Source of the DNA: Hyphomicrobiaceae bacterium
GTDB taxonomy: Bacteria > Pseudomonadota > Alphaproteobacteria > Rhizobiales > Hyphomicrobiaceae
Assembly: GCA_021775715.1 (NCBI GenBank)
Contig: JAJFHI010000174.1
Span: 1 to 36,344, forward strand
Length of the DNA: 36,344 bases
Reading direction: 5' to 3'
Each line of letters starts with the position of its first letter. Positions within the stretch are counted from its first letter, which is position 1. Positions 24,681 through 31,495 of this stretch are shown here, in pieces. The position numbers and the translations under genes are program-made. Under the pieces are notes generated by a model. That model ran no database searches. It was not told the DNA's origin and was given only the letters and a program-made list of their open reading frames with translations.

Positions 24681-25440
24681 TGAGGGCATCCTCCCGTTGC
24701 TTGCGGCGGCGGGCAAGAACGTCTGCCCCGCTTTCCTTCGGTTTTGGTGCAGCAGCATCGCGGTTGGCTTCGCCCATCAGCGAAGCACACAGAAAGTTAG
24801 CGATTTTCGATGGAACGACTGACGACGGTGATCGACCGTTTTCAATCTCTGCCGCCCATTGCAGGGCGTGAGCGGTTAAACGGGTTTTCAAATGATCGGT
24901 GGAGAATCGACCTGCTGTTCCTAACTCAATCGCTGGGATGCTGATTGCAAAGCTGGCGTGCCGAATGGTTTTGCAGTTTACAAAAACCCCATGCCCCAAA
25001 TCTGTTTCACCTTCACGCACGCTTTGCGTTCGTTCTGGGCTCTTAGGGGGTAGGGGGTGAATAATACTAGTATTAACTACTTCCGTAGGAAGTTCCTTAT
25101 ACGCGCGGGCGCGCGAGGGCTCGATTACGCATTTCTGCGGGGTTGAACTACGCAAATCTGCGGGTGGTACGCCGCAATTCTGCGTATGTACGCAATCTTG
25201 CGTATACGCGAATCTGCGTAGCCATATACGCGCATCTGCGTAGTGGCGCTCCGTTGTTCTCATGTTGCGATTAAGTAGCTCTGCCACCTGCCGGCATGTC
25301 GCCGCGCCGGTCTGGATGATTGCAATAGCAACCAGTTTGGCACATGGGCTGAGATTGGAACGCAGGGCGTCCTCAATTTTTGCACGCCGCGATGATTCGC
25401 CGGTCTTGATTTCGTCACTGATTGGTTGTATGTTTTGCAT
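24673..25440 (-). CDS. Replication initiator, lambda O-like, with internal origin
   Basis: A 255-residue protein. Residues about 15-80 (RAKIEDALRSNLSPCAKLVA, TCRQVAELLNRNMRTTERHY) form a winged-helix DNA-binding domain. The middle (about 70-120) is encoded by the iteron array and is poorly conserved-looking, and the C-terminal half is helical (TRLTAHALQWAAEIENG), ending in a basic tail (LARRRKQREDALNG). Layout equals lambda O: DNA-binding domain, origin in the linker, helicase-loader contact domain. AAAGGA nine bases before ATG 25440 supports that start; an ATG at 25476 would add 12 residues but has no spaced ribosome-binding site. Confidence 0.75.
   Translation of the reverse strand: MQNIQPISDEIKTGESSRRAKIEDALRSNLSPCAKLVAIAIIQTGAATCRQVAELLNRNMRTTERHYADARIWLRRFAYTQDCVHTQNCGVPPADLRSSTPQKCVIEPSRARAYKELPTEVVNTSIIHPLPPKSPERTQSVREGETDLGHGVFVNCKTIRHASFAISIPAIELGTAGRFSTDHLKTRLTAHALQWAAEIENGRSPSSVVPSKIANFLCASLMGEANRDAAAPKPKESGADVLARRRKQREDALNG
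25063..25242. other. Origin of replication candidate: six iterons plus AT-rich segment
   Basis: Six related 16-mers of consensus TACGCRNATCTGCGTA start at 25126, 25149, 25171, 25189, 25205 and 25227 (the third aligns only by its right half, CGCAATTCTGCGTA). Each is a partial palindrome (TACGC ... GCGTA), spaced 16-23 bp. On the left lies an AT-rich patch with the perfect palindrome AATACTAGTATT (25063-25074) and an inverted repeat ACTTCC-GTA-GGAAGT (25079-25093), suited to duplex opening. The whole array lies inside the initiator gene, as in lambda ori. Confidence 0.8.
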
Positions 25441-25485
25441 TGTAAGCCATCCTTTGCTGAGGGTTGTTTGCTTCATATCTTCCAG

Positions 25486-25517
25486 CGCCCACGGGATCAG
25501 CCCCCTGTGGGCGTTTT
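25486..25517 (+). terminator. Hairpin CGCCCAC / GTGGGCG with T4
   Basis: A 7-bp stem (25486-25492 with 25507-25513) followed by TTTT on the plus strand. Plus-strand transcription is not expected here, so it may stop antisense transcripts. On the minus strand the same stem lies between the membrane-protein stop and the initiator start and could mark an mRNA-processing site. Confidence 0.5.
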
Positions 25518-25520
25518 CTG

Positions 25521-26564
25521 TTATGTGGTCTGCATGTCTTCGAGGATGGCCCTAGCGCGGGCCATGTGGAGGTGGATCGTCTGAAGGCTTTCGGCGGGTA
25601 CAGTGCGTCCTGAGACGACGACGCTGGTGTTGTGCGTGTCGCCGTAAGGCTTGAGCGGCGACGGCTGCTGATAGGCCGTGCGGACTTCTGGAGCGCGGTA
25701 ATCGGGCAGGTATGGGTTGTCTGCTACGCGCGCCGACGATGGCTGATAGGCTGGCGCGGGAGCGTGTCCACGATGCAGGGCAAGCGCGTAGCTCATGACC
25801 GCAGGCGCGACGCTAAACACAACGCCGAGCAAGGCCGTCATCAGCAAATACGCATGTTCTTTGATGTCTTCGCCGGGCGCTAGATCGAAGCTCAAGAGCT
25901 GCGTGAGGCGCGCGATCTGTGTGGCTGTTTCGGAGACGTGCGTACCGCCGTGATCAACGAGTGCTGCCTTGTCTGATTTAAGCTGCGCGGAGAGGTGGTC
26001 GAACTCGGCTTGAAGGGTTTCGCGGCCTTGAGCGTAGGCGAGGCCAGCCTGAGCTGAGCGCCATTTTTCACAATGGGCGAACGTGTCTTTGAGCGTCTGA
26101 TCGCTGCACTGTTTCGAGCGGGCAAAGATCATATGCCCCTCTAGGTTTTTAATCTCGGCTTCCCATGCGCCGGTCGCGGCGTATTCGGGTTTCCACGCTT
26201 GCTCGCCCTGGATCTCTTGCAAGCGCTTTTCCTTGCGCGATATTTCCGTTCTGAGGTTGTCTGCGACTTCGTTTTTGTTAGCCGTTCCGACGAGCTCGTT
26301 TTCCTTCAACGCGAACGATGCGCCGACGTTGGAATAGGCATCGATCAGCGAGAAAAACACGGCAAACAGCATCAGGGCGATGGACTGCGTGCGGCTGCGA
26401 ACGAGCGGGGCCATATACCACAGCAACACGGCGGCAAACGTCACGGCGGGAAGGCCAACCGCGAGCGCAAGACCGCCTGAATTGTATCCGAACTGCGCAG
26501 TCAAATACATGCTGACTACGGTCATCACGATGATAAGGCCGAGCACGAGCCGTTCAACTGGCAT
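25521..26564 (-). CDS. Membrane protein with central coiled coil, 347 aa
   Basis: Membrane helices at about 5-25, 28-50 and 60-80, then a soluble charged coiled-coil region (about 95-235, NLRTEISRKEKRLQEIQGEQ; LQAEFDHLSAQLKSDKAAL), then a further membrane helix (about 240-265, LLMTALLGVVFSVAPAVMSY) and a Pro/Tyr-rich cytoplasmic tail. The plan (helices, coil, helix) resembles DUF4407-type membrane proteins. It is the first gene of the replication operon, unusual for a membrane protein. An exclusion or membrane-attachment role is possible but unproven. Its ribosome-binding site (AGGA) lies in the inverted repeat at 26574-26588. Confidence 0.7.
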   Translation of the reverse strand: MPVERLVLGLIIVMTVVSMYLTAQFGYNSGGLALAVGLPAVTFAAVLLWYMAPLVRSRTQSIALMLFAVFFSLIDAYSNVGASFALKENELVGTANKNEVADNLRTEISRKEKRLQEIQGEQAWKPEYAATGAWEAEIKNLEGHMIFARSKQCSDQTLKDTFAHCEKWRSAQAGLAYAQGRETLQAEFDHLSAQLKSDKAALVDHGGTHVSETATQIARLTQLLSFDLAPGEDIKEHAYLLMTALLGVVFSVAPAVMSYALALHRGHAPAPAYQPSSARVADNPYLPDYRAPEVRTAYQQPSPLKPYGDTHNTSVVVSGRTVPAESLQTIHLHMARARAILEDMQTT

Positions 26565-26573
26565 TGGGGGATT

Positions 26574-26588
26574 GTCCTAAATCAGGAC
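26574..26588 (-). promoter_or_regulatory. Inverted repeat GTCCT-AAATC-AGGAC over the ribosome-binding site
   Basis: Perfect 5-bp arms 9 bases upstream of the membrane-protein start. In the minus-strand mRNA the AGGA of the right arm is the only Shine-Dalgarno-like sequence, so folding would hide it. It can be read as an operator or as a translational control hairpin. Two further inverted repeats follow: GATAA-A-TTATC (26602-26612) and CGATGC/GCATCG (26619-26642). Confidence 0.55.
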
Positions 26589-26656
26589 GCAAAACAAGGG
26601 GGATAAATTATCAACAAACGATGCGCGCTAGAAGCGGCATCGCACTTAATCACGCA

Positions 26657-26688
26657 TTGACTGTACGTGTCCGCGCGGCTATCGTCAA
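26657..26688. promoter_or_regulatory. Overlapping face-to-face promoters
   Basis: Plus strand: TTGACT (26657-26662), 17 bases, TATCGT (26680-26685), reading to the XRE gene. Minus strand: TTGACG (26688-26683), 17 bases, TACAGT (26665-26660), reading to the membrane protein/replication operon. The -35 of each lies on the -10 of the other, so polymerase or a bound repressor would make the two exclusive, a lambda-like switch geometry. Further right, GTTGTT/AACAAC (26704-26731) is another inverted repeat. Confidence 0.5.
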
Positions 26689-26758
26689 CGGGCCATTATG
26701 GGGGTTGTTGACGAGTGTGGGGACAAACAACACAGATGCAAATCAGAGGCGGCAATTC

Positions 26759-27016
26759 ATGACCACGTTCGGGGCAAAGCTCAAAGAAGTGCGGACTCAA
26801 TCAGGATATACGCACGCATCACGCCTTGCAGCGGACTTAGGCATATCACCCGCAACCTATAGACACTGGGAGCGCGGGACGGCTTTGCCAGATGTCGCAA
26901 CGCTTGCCATGCTGTGCAGCGTCCTCAACATTAGCCCGAACGATTTGCTCGCCGTTCCGTCTGTCACGACGGCCAAGGCGCAGAGCGCTCGCCATCGGCG
27001 GCACAAGGTTGCATGA
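26759..27016 (+). CDS. XRE-family (Cro/CI-type) transcriptional regulator, 85 aa
   Basis: An HTH_XRE domain fills residues about 5-62 (FGAKLKEVRTQSGYTHASRLAADLGISPATYRHWERGTALP), with recognition helix around PATYRHWERG, then a basic tail (ARHRRHKVA). There is no protease or dimerisation domain, so it is Cro-like in size. It sits beside the divergent promoters and inverted repeats at 26574-26731 and is the likely repressor of one or both operons. AGAGGCGG precedes the ATG by about six bases. Confidence 0.85.
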   Translation: MTTFGAKLKEVRTQSGYTHASRLAADLGISPATYRHWERGTALPDVATLAMLCSVLNISPNDLLAVPSVTTAKAQSARHRRHKVA

Positions 27017-27292
27017 GCTGTGGCAATTTTGCCGCTCAAAGCACTATCATAAAAATAAAATCAAATTATCTGTTGACCCCGCCCCGAACGTAAATTAGCT
27101 TTATCACATCGCCAACGCGGTGGATGCACTTACCCAGCGGTCTTTCTCCTGCCGCGTGTCTCCAAACCCCCAATGGCCGCGTTGGCGATGCTTCGAATTG
27201 CTGCCCGTAAAATCGGCAGCGGGGCGGGGTCGCAGGCATTATCGGACTGGGCATGCCTGCGGCCCCGATAATTTCAACAGAGGGCTGATAAA
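27017..27292 (+). promoter_or_regulatory. Structured leader of the early operon
   Basis: A 276-bp stretch with no convincing gene. Promoter-like TTGACC-17-TAGCTT lies around 27073-27101. After it come a 14-bp perfect inverted repeat (CATCGCCAACGCGG 27107-27120 with 27177-27190), a GCTGCC/GGCAGC hairpin (27200-27220), and a 15-bp stem with one G-T pair (CGGGGTCGCAGGCAT 27225-27239 with 27253-27267). A competing 8-bp stem (ATTATCGG 27238-27245 with CCGATAAT 27265-27272) shares bases with it, so the two cannot form together. A GTG-started frame through the region exists but looks random. Possible attenuator or antitermination RNA. Confidence 0.55.
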
Positions 27293-27592
27293 ATGGGACG
27301 CACACTAGTTGGCCAGAAAAGCCGCACACTCTCCGAAGTGCTTTATGAGATTTGGGACGAGTCGCAGGATCTCGACGCTCGCGAGGGGTCTGATGATTTC
27401 CTACGCGGTAAAAGCTGCAATCCCAACGTTGATCGATTGGGCGAGATCCAGCGGTTAGCGGAAAAACTTGTCAGCAAGATCCGCGATTACGAGCAAGACC
27501 GCGCTGACGGTCTAGCCGATGAACCCGCGCTAAATGACGACGTGCTCATGTTTGAAGATTACGGCTTTACCTCTCGGCGGGCCGGACGATGA
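27293..27592 (+). CDS. Hypothetical early protein, 99 aa
   Basis: An acidic, helical 99-residue protein (SRTLSEVLYEIWDESQDLDA, LGEIQRLAEKLVSKIRDYEQ). No family recognised, no cysteine pair and no membrane segment. AGAGGG eight bases before the ATG is a good ribosome-binding site. Its stop overlaps the next start (ATGA). Confidence 0.8.
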   Translation: MGRTLVGQKSRTLSEVLYEIWDESQDLDAREGSDDFLRGKSCNPNVDRLGEIQRLAEKLVSKIRDYEQDRADGLADEPALNDDVLMFEDYGFTSRRAGR

Positions 27593-27792
27593 AAAACGTT
27601 GTCCAATGGCCGTTGCAACCTCTGCGGGACACGACGCGGGGCTTGCGGTTTACCGGGCCTGAGATGTTCGATCTGGCTTGCGAGACAATCGAACACGAAC
27701 ATGGGCGCAGAGCCCTGATTGATTTCATTGAGGCTGAACTGGAATTGCTGAAATGCTCGACTTGCGACCATTCATCGAATGCGTTGCGTTAG
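27589..27792 (+). CDS. Hypothetical early protein, 67 aa
   Basis: Starts MKNVVQWPLQPLRDTTRG with a helical C-terminus (ALIDFIEAELELLKCS). Translationally coupled (ATGA) to the preceding gene. Its last 40 bases overlap the next gene, which begins in another frame at 27753. Unrecognised. Confidence 0.75.
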   Translation: MKNVVQWPLQPLRDTTRGLRFTGPEMFDLACETIEHEHGRRALIDFIEAELELLKCSTCDHSSNALR

Positions 27793-27866
27793 TATTGGGT
27801 TTGCATGTTGTTGGAATTAGTCTGTTTTTGTTTTGGGCGGTTTTGAGCGTGGCGTGGGGTCCGTGA
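27753..27866 (+). CDS. Small single-helix membrane protein, 36 aa
   Basis: MLDLRPFIE is followed by one continuous hydrophobic helix (CVALVLGLHVVGISLFLFWA) and a short end. The ATG lies inside the end of the 67-residue gene, and its TGA overlaps the next ATG (TGATG). No family recognised; probably a host-membrane modifier of early infection. Confidence 0.6.
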   Translation: MLDLRPFIECVALVLGLHVVGISLFLFWAVLSVAWGP

Positions 27867-28009
27867 TGAGTGATCGAGGTTGGGGCGGCGGCAGGTCGAG
27901 TTGGTGGCATTGGGTTAAAGAACGGGACTTAGACGTTTTCGCCGTCCTGATTACCTTGTTAAGCGTTTTGCTTTGGATATTTGTGAGCCTGAAAGGCGGT
28001 GGAATGTGA
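27866..28009 (+). CDS. Small membrane protein, 47 aa
   Basis: A Trp/Gly/Ser-rich N-terminus (MSDRGWGGGRSSWWHWVKE) is followed by one membrane helix (about residues 24-41, DVFAVLITLLSVLLWIFV). Start overlaps the previous stop (TGATG) and stop overlaps the next GTG. It forms a pair with the 36-residue membrane peptide just upstream. Confidence 0.65.
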   Translation: MSDRGWGGGRSSWWHWVKERDLDVFAVLITLLSVLLWIFVSLKGGGM

Positions 28010-28983
28010 CTGACTATTCGTATTACCATGATGCTCTGGCCGGCCGAAAGCAGCCGATCGACGCGGACTCTCCCCAGCCCGGTATCTACTATATCCGCGA
28101 CGGCAAGAACGGGCCGCGCAAGCCGGTATGGATTTGGATAGACAAAGAGACCGGCAAGATGCGCGCTGCCATTGCCCGTGCCCAGGAAGTCGATCCTCAC
28201 ACTATCTGGACGTGGGTTGCGGACAAGCCATGTCCGAAGGACGCTGCCGACTACTGGATGCAGCACCGCAAATTCCCAGGAGAGATTGAAGATCCGTCCA
28301 TTGGCGACAATTCCGGCGATCTGTCTCTTGCTGACCAGCTCCGCGACTACATGGACACGGCCCGGTCGTGGTTTTCGAAAGCAAAGATCGACACGCAGCA
28401 AGCCTGCGACATGGCCGCCAACTACGCCGCGAAAATCATCGAACTCAAGGGCAAGGTCGATAAGGAGCGCGACGGCAAGGTTCGCCCGCATCTGGAAGCC
28501 CAGCGAGAAATAAACGCGGAATACAAGCCTGTAATCGATGAGGCGACCGATCTTTCCAAGCAGATCAAGCGCGCGACCGATGGATTTTTGATCGCGGAGA
28601 AGCGCCGCCTTGAGGCCGAAGCCCGCGCCAAGTATGAGGCAGAGCGCGCCGCAGCCGAAGCCGAGCGCAAGCGCATTGAAGAAGAACGCGCAAAGAAGAT
28701 GGCCGAAGACCCGATCGCAGCGCTCACCGATCCAGAGCCGGAATTGCCGGAAGCCCCACCACCGCCCGCGCCGGTCAAGGTGCAGGCCGGCGGGCAGCGC
28801 GGCAAGAAGCTCTCGCTGCGCAAGGTCATTGAATACGACGTGACCGATTACGACAAGGTGCTGGCGTTCGTCATGCACGACGCGAAGGTCCGCGCGGTTG
28901 TCGAGCAAGTCGCCAAGCAGCAGAGCCGTGCCGGTATTGATGTTCCGGGCGTCACAAAACGCGAAGTTGAGGTAGCAGCATGA
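28006..28983 (+). CDS. Coiled-coil protein next to recT, 325 aa
   Basis: N-terminal domain of about 90 residues (PQPGIYYIRDGKNGPRKPVW), then the GDNSG motif and a helical part, then an Ala/Glu coiled coil (about 200-235, AEARAKYEAERAAAEAERKR), a Pro-rich linker and a C-terminal domain (LSLRKVIEYDVTDYDKVLAF). Proteins of this layout occur beside RecT or exonuclease genes of alphaproteobacterial phages, function unknown. Start GTG at 28006 with AAAGGCGGTGGA upstream overlaps the previous stop (GTGA). An in-frame ATG at 27973 would overlap the membrane-protein gene. Confidence 0.7.
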   Translation: MTDYSYYHDALAGRKQPIDADSPQPGIYYIRDGKNGPRKPVWIWIDKETGKMRAAIARAQEVDPHTIWTWVADKPCPKDAADYWMQHRKFPGEIEDPSIGDNSGDLSLADQLRDYMDTARSWFSKAKIDTQQACDMAANYAAKIIELKGKVDKERDGKVRPHLEAQREINAEYKPVIDEATDLSKQIKRATDGFLIAEKRRLEAEARAKYEAERAAAEAERKRIEEERAKKMAEDPIAALTDPEPELPEAPPPPAPVKVQAGGQRGKKLSLRKVIEYDVTDYDKVLAFVMHDAKVRAVVEQVAKQQSRAGIDVPGVTKREVEVAA

Positions 28984-29795
28984 CCGGGAGCAACGTCGTC
29001 AAATTGCAAACTGGAGGGGCGATTGCGCCCATCGTGCCAACCTCGATCGAGGAAGTGTTTAGGCTCGCGACGGCTATCGCCAAAAGCGGCCTCGCGCCGC
29101 GCGACATGAACAAGCCCGAGCAGATCACAATTGCGATCATGCACGGCATGGAGATTGGATTGCCGCCCATGCAGGCGGTCCAGAAGATTGCAGTCATCAA
29201 CGGCCGCCCTACGCTATGGGGCGATGCGCTGCCGGCCCTACTTTGGGCGCGAGGCTTCAAACTCGACGAGGACGTGTCCGAAGACGGCGCACGGTGCAAA
29301 ATCACACGCCCAGACGGCACAGAAGTCGTCCGCACATTCACGAAAGCCGATGCCGAGAAAGCAGGGCTCTGGTCCAAGTCCGGGCCATGGAAGCAGTACC
29401 CGTCCCGCATGATGCAGATGCGGGCGCGGGGATATGCTGCCCGCGACGGTGCCGCTGACGTGCTTTCTGGCCTCTACCTCGCCGAGGAAATGCAAGACGC
29501 GGGGATGAAGAACATCACGCCAGCGTCAGAAATTGACGTTCCAGAAGTTCCCGACCAGGAACAAACTGCATCGGACGGCATGATCGAAGTACCAGAAGTT
29601 CCCGAGCAGGAACACGAAGCGATTGTAGATGTCGAGGCTTTCGTCCGCATGGTCGAGGATGACATCGCCGGTGCAAGCGGTGACGCGGAAGCGATGGCCG
29701 ACGTTGCCGAGAAATACGACGACGACTTGCTTTCCCGGCTGCCCGATGACGCACGGGCGCGCGTTGAGAAGCTGATAGAGGACGCTGGGCAATGA
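28980..29795 (+). CDS. recT: RecT-like single-strand annealing recombinase
   Basis: A 271-residue protein. Residues about 15-170 carry the RecT-type pattern: SIEEVFRLATAIAKSGLAPR, NKPEQITIAIMHGMEIGLPP, AVINGRPTLWGDALPALLWA and KQYPSRMMQMRARGYAARD. It anneals complementary single strands, for recombination and concatemer formation. The linker holds a near-exact 23-bp duplication (29541-29563 and 29592-29614, one mismatch) encoding PEVPDQE/PEVPEQE twice, followed by an acidic helical tail. Start is ATGA-coupled to the coiled-coil gene. No exonuclease partner was recognised in the window. Confidence 0.85.
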   Translation: MTGSNVVKLQTGGAIAPIVPTSIEEVFRLATAIAKSGLAPRDMNKPEQITIAIMHGMEIGLPPMQAVQKIAVINGRPTLWGDALPALLWARGFKLDEDVSEDGARCKITRPDGTEVVRTFTKADAEKAGLWSKSGPWKQYPSRMMQMRARGYAARDGAADVLSGLYLAEEMQDAGMKNITPASEIDVPEVPDQEQTASDGMIEVPEVPEQEHEAIVDVEAFVRMVEDDIAGASGDAEAMADVAEKYDDDLLSRLPDDARARVEKLIEDAGQ

Positions 29796-30208
29796 CGACT
29801 TGCCCCACATGCGGCGGACCGCACAAAAAGCGCCGGTCGCCAGAGCATCACGCGCGGTTTTTCGCGGTCATCGCGGCAGCCTATCACCATTGGCCTGATG
29901 CTCATGATTTCCAACCGGCGAATGCCGAGCACCTGCGAGCGTGGCTGCTGTGCAAGGCGAAACACTGCGACGTAATGACAAGCGCGCCAGAAGCCTTTCT
30001 GCGCGGATCGTTCAAACATGCTGGCGGTTTCTGTTTTCGCTACGTGTCCGGCGGTTTGGTCCACGAGTACACGCCGCGAACTATCAATTGGGAAAAGATG
30101 GATCAACGTGCTTTCTCGCCCATCGCTCAAGCGGTTGATGAAATCATAGAGGCTGAGATAGGTATTCCAACGGATCGACTTTTGAAGGAAACGGAGGCAG
30201 CAGCATGA
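29792..30208 (+). CDS. Hypothetical protein downstream of recT, 138 aa
   Basis: Begins MTTCPTCGGPHKKRRS, half of a zinc knuckle (one CxxC pair, further Cys at about 54 and 59 and His nearby). The body (FFAVIAAAYHHWPDAHDFQP, AEHLRAWLLCKAKHCDVMTS) resembles an uncharacterised protein commonly next to recT in phages of alphaproteobacteria. Possibly a recombination accessory. ATGA-coupled to recT. Confidence 0.65.
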   Translation: MTTCPTCGGPHKKRRSPEHHARFFAVIAAAYHHWPDAHDFQPANAEHLRAWLLCKAKHCDVMTSAPEAFLRGSFKHAGGFCFRYVSGGLVHEYTPRTINWEKMDQRAFSPIAQAVDEIIEAEIGIPTDRLLKETEAAA

Positions 30209-30420
30209 GCCGCAAAGCATGGACTGAGGAGGAAGATTTCTTTTTGCGCGAGCTTTGGCCAACGCAAAACCATTCTGCGGAAATCATTGGCGGTATCGTT
30301 GGCAGAAGCCGGGGCGCGGTGATAGGGCGGGCGCAACGCCTGGGGCTTTCGAAGAATGGAACGCCGCGAGGCCGTCGCAAGCGTGTGCTTGTTCCTCGCG
30401 TAGAGAGGGCTGCGCAATGA
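30205..30420 (+). CDS. GcrA-like regulator, 71 aa
   Basis: Residues about 5-50 (AWTEEEDFFLRELWPTQNHS, then AVIGRAQRLGLS) match the GcrA cell-cycle regulator N-terminal HTH (the WTxE...L..LW...S...IA..G.SR.AVIGK..RLGLS pattern). Host GcrA binds sigma-70 polymerase at GANTC-methylated promoters in alphaproteobacteria. This copy ends soon after the HTH (basic tail GRRKR) and lacks the usual C-terminal polymerase-binding part. It may recognise host promoters or compete with host GcrA. ATGA-coupled on both sides. Confidence 0.8.
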   Translation: MSRKAWTEEEDFFLRELWPTQNHSAEIIGGIVGRSRGAVIGRAQRLGLSKNGTPRGRRKRVLVPRVERAAQ

Positions 30421-30896
30421 CCCGCAATAACGATATAAAGTTGGAAACTAGCCGTTTTGATGGTGATCTATATTTTGCGTCACGCGGATCATGTCCGCTG
30501 GGCCGGATCTATCGAAATGATAACGGGTTGCTGTACGCAAGACGCCATAATGATTTAGTTAGCGAGAGCTTTGCAAGCATAAATGACGCCGTGATTTATC
30601 TCGGCAATGGCCGTCGTCACATCCCTGGTTTTGCCGCTGCTCGATCCGTAATATTTGCGGCTGTCCCAAAGCCTCACATTATATTCAGATCAACAGTTTT
30701 GCTTCTGGTATCGGCTTGCTGCTACACAATGGCCCCTATCTTGGGGTCTTGGGCATCAACCGCAGGTCTTGTTGCACTCGTTGTTGCAGTCAATCAGCTC
30801 CTAGCTACTAGCGTTTTGCTAGGCATAGACGATGCGTATAGGATTGTTGCAAATCGCTTTGGCTTGCCTTCGAAAGAAACGGGTGGCGAGCTGTGA
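30417..30896 (+). CDS. Membrane protein, 159 aa
   Basis: A soluble N-terminal half (about 1-75, including LYFASRGSCPLGRIYRNDNG) precedes two membrane helices (about 83-103, FRSTVLLLVSACCYTMAPI; about 106-130, GLVALVVAVNQLLATSVLL). The true start is ATG 30417 (ATGA overlap). A longer frame from 30255 only shadows the GcrA-like gene. No family recognised. Confidence 0.65.
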   Translation: MTRNNDIKLETSRFDGDLYFASRGSCPLGRIYRNDNGLLYARRHNDLVSESFASINDAVIYLGNGRRHIPGFAAARSVIFAAVPKPHIIFRSTVLLLVSACCYTMAPILGSWASTAGLVALVVAVNQLLATSVLLGIDDAYRIVANRFGLPSKETGGEL

Positions 30897-31198
30897 ACGC
30901 TTTTTTCCACGAGAAACGCCGCGCGATGACACCGCGCCGGATTGCTGAGATATTTGCTCGCGACGACGGCCGTTGCCAATGCTGCAAGCGCAAACTCCGC
31001 GCCGGCGATGACTATGAAGTCGATCACGTGATAGCGTTGTCCAAGGGCGGGAGCGACGACGACACAAACTTGCAGATTTTATGCTCTGGCTGTCACGCCA
31101 TCAAGACGCCTGGAGACATTTCAGACGCGGCGAAATCAAAGCGCACTTACACAAAGGCCAAAGTTCCCGGCCGCTATAAGACAAGGTCTTTCCGATGA
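30893..31198 (+). CDS. HNH endonuclease, 101 aa
   Basis: A complete small HNH domain: zinc ligands CQCC (28-31) and CSGC (64-67), the catalytic V-D-H (His45), Asn59 (DDTNLQ) and His68, followed by a basic C-terminus. GTG start at 30893 overlaps the preceding stop. It lies in the early operon, far from the terminase, so it may be a free-standing nuclease acting on host DNA or recombination intermediates rather than a packaging HNH. Confidence 0.85.
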   Translation: MNAFFHEKRRAMTPRRIAEIFARDDGRCQCCKRKLRAGDDYEVDHVIALSKGGSDDDTNLQILCSGCHAIKTPGDISDAAKSKRTYTKAKVPGRYKTRSFR

Positions 31199-31476
31199 TC
31201 CCGCACCGCTCAAGGATCGCATTCGTGATTTATGAGGTCCCGCATGGCGGGTACTTCGTGCAGGTTTCAATTCCGGCCGGTCCCGATGGCGAAAATCAAT
31301 TCGATATGGAGGCAGCGGCTTGCTGCACGTCTTTGTCCGATGCAGAGCGCTACGTTATTAGCCGCATGCGGGATTACGAAGAGGAACAGCGAGAATTGAC
31401 GCGCCGCCAGACGATAGAGGATAGCGGCAACGTCACGGCTTTCGAGCCAAAGAAACGGAAATGGCTATTTGGATGA
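31195..31476 (+). CDS. Hypothetical early protein, 93 aa
   Basis: A 93-residue protein with a beta-rich N-terminus (RIAFVIYEVPHGGYFVQVSI) and a charged helical C-terminus (RMRDYEEEQRELTRRQTIED). Last gene of the plus early operon, ATGA-coupled to the HNH gene. It converges on the minus accessory operon, with only 19 bp between the two stops. Unrecognised. Confidence 0.75.
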   Translation: MIPHRSRIAFVIYEVPHGGYFVQVSIPAGPDGENQFDMEAAACCTSLSDAERYVISRMRDYEEEQRELTRRQTIEDSGNVTAFEPKKRKWLFG

Positions 31477-31495
31477 GAGGTTCGCCGGGAGCGGA

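Noticed and set aside
27120-27308. GTG-started 62-residue frame through the early leader
   Set aside because: It runs through strong hairpins, has no ribosome-binding site, and its composition looks random.
27817-28908. 363-residue minus-strand frame
   Set aside because: Antisense of the coiled-coil and small membrane genes; Leu/Arg-rich composition typical of shadow frames in GC-rich DNA.
29474-30262. 262-residue minus-strand frame opposite recT and its neighbour
   Set aside because: Antisense to two ATGA-coupled genes with recognisable protein features.
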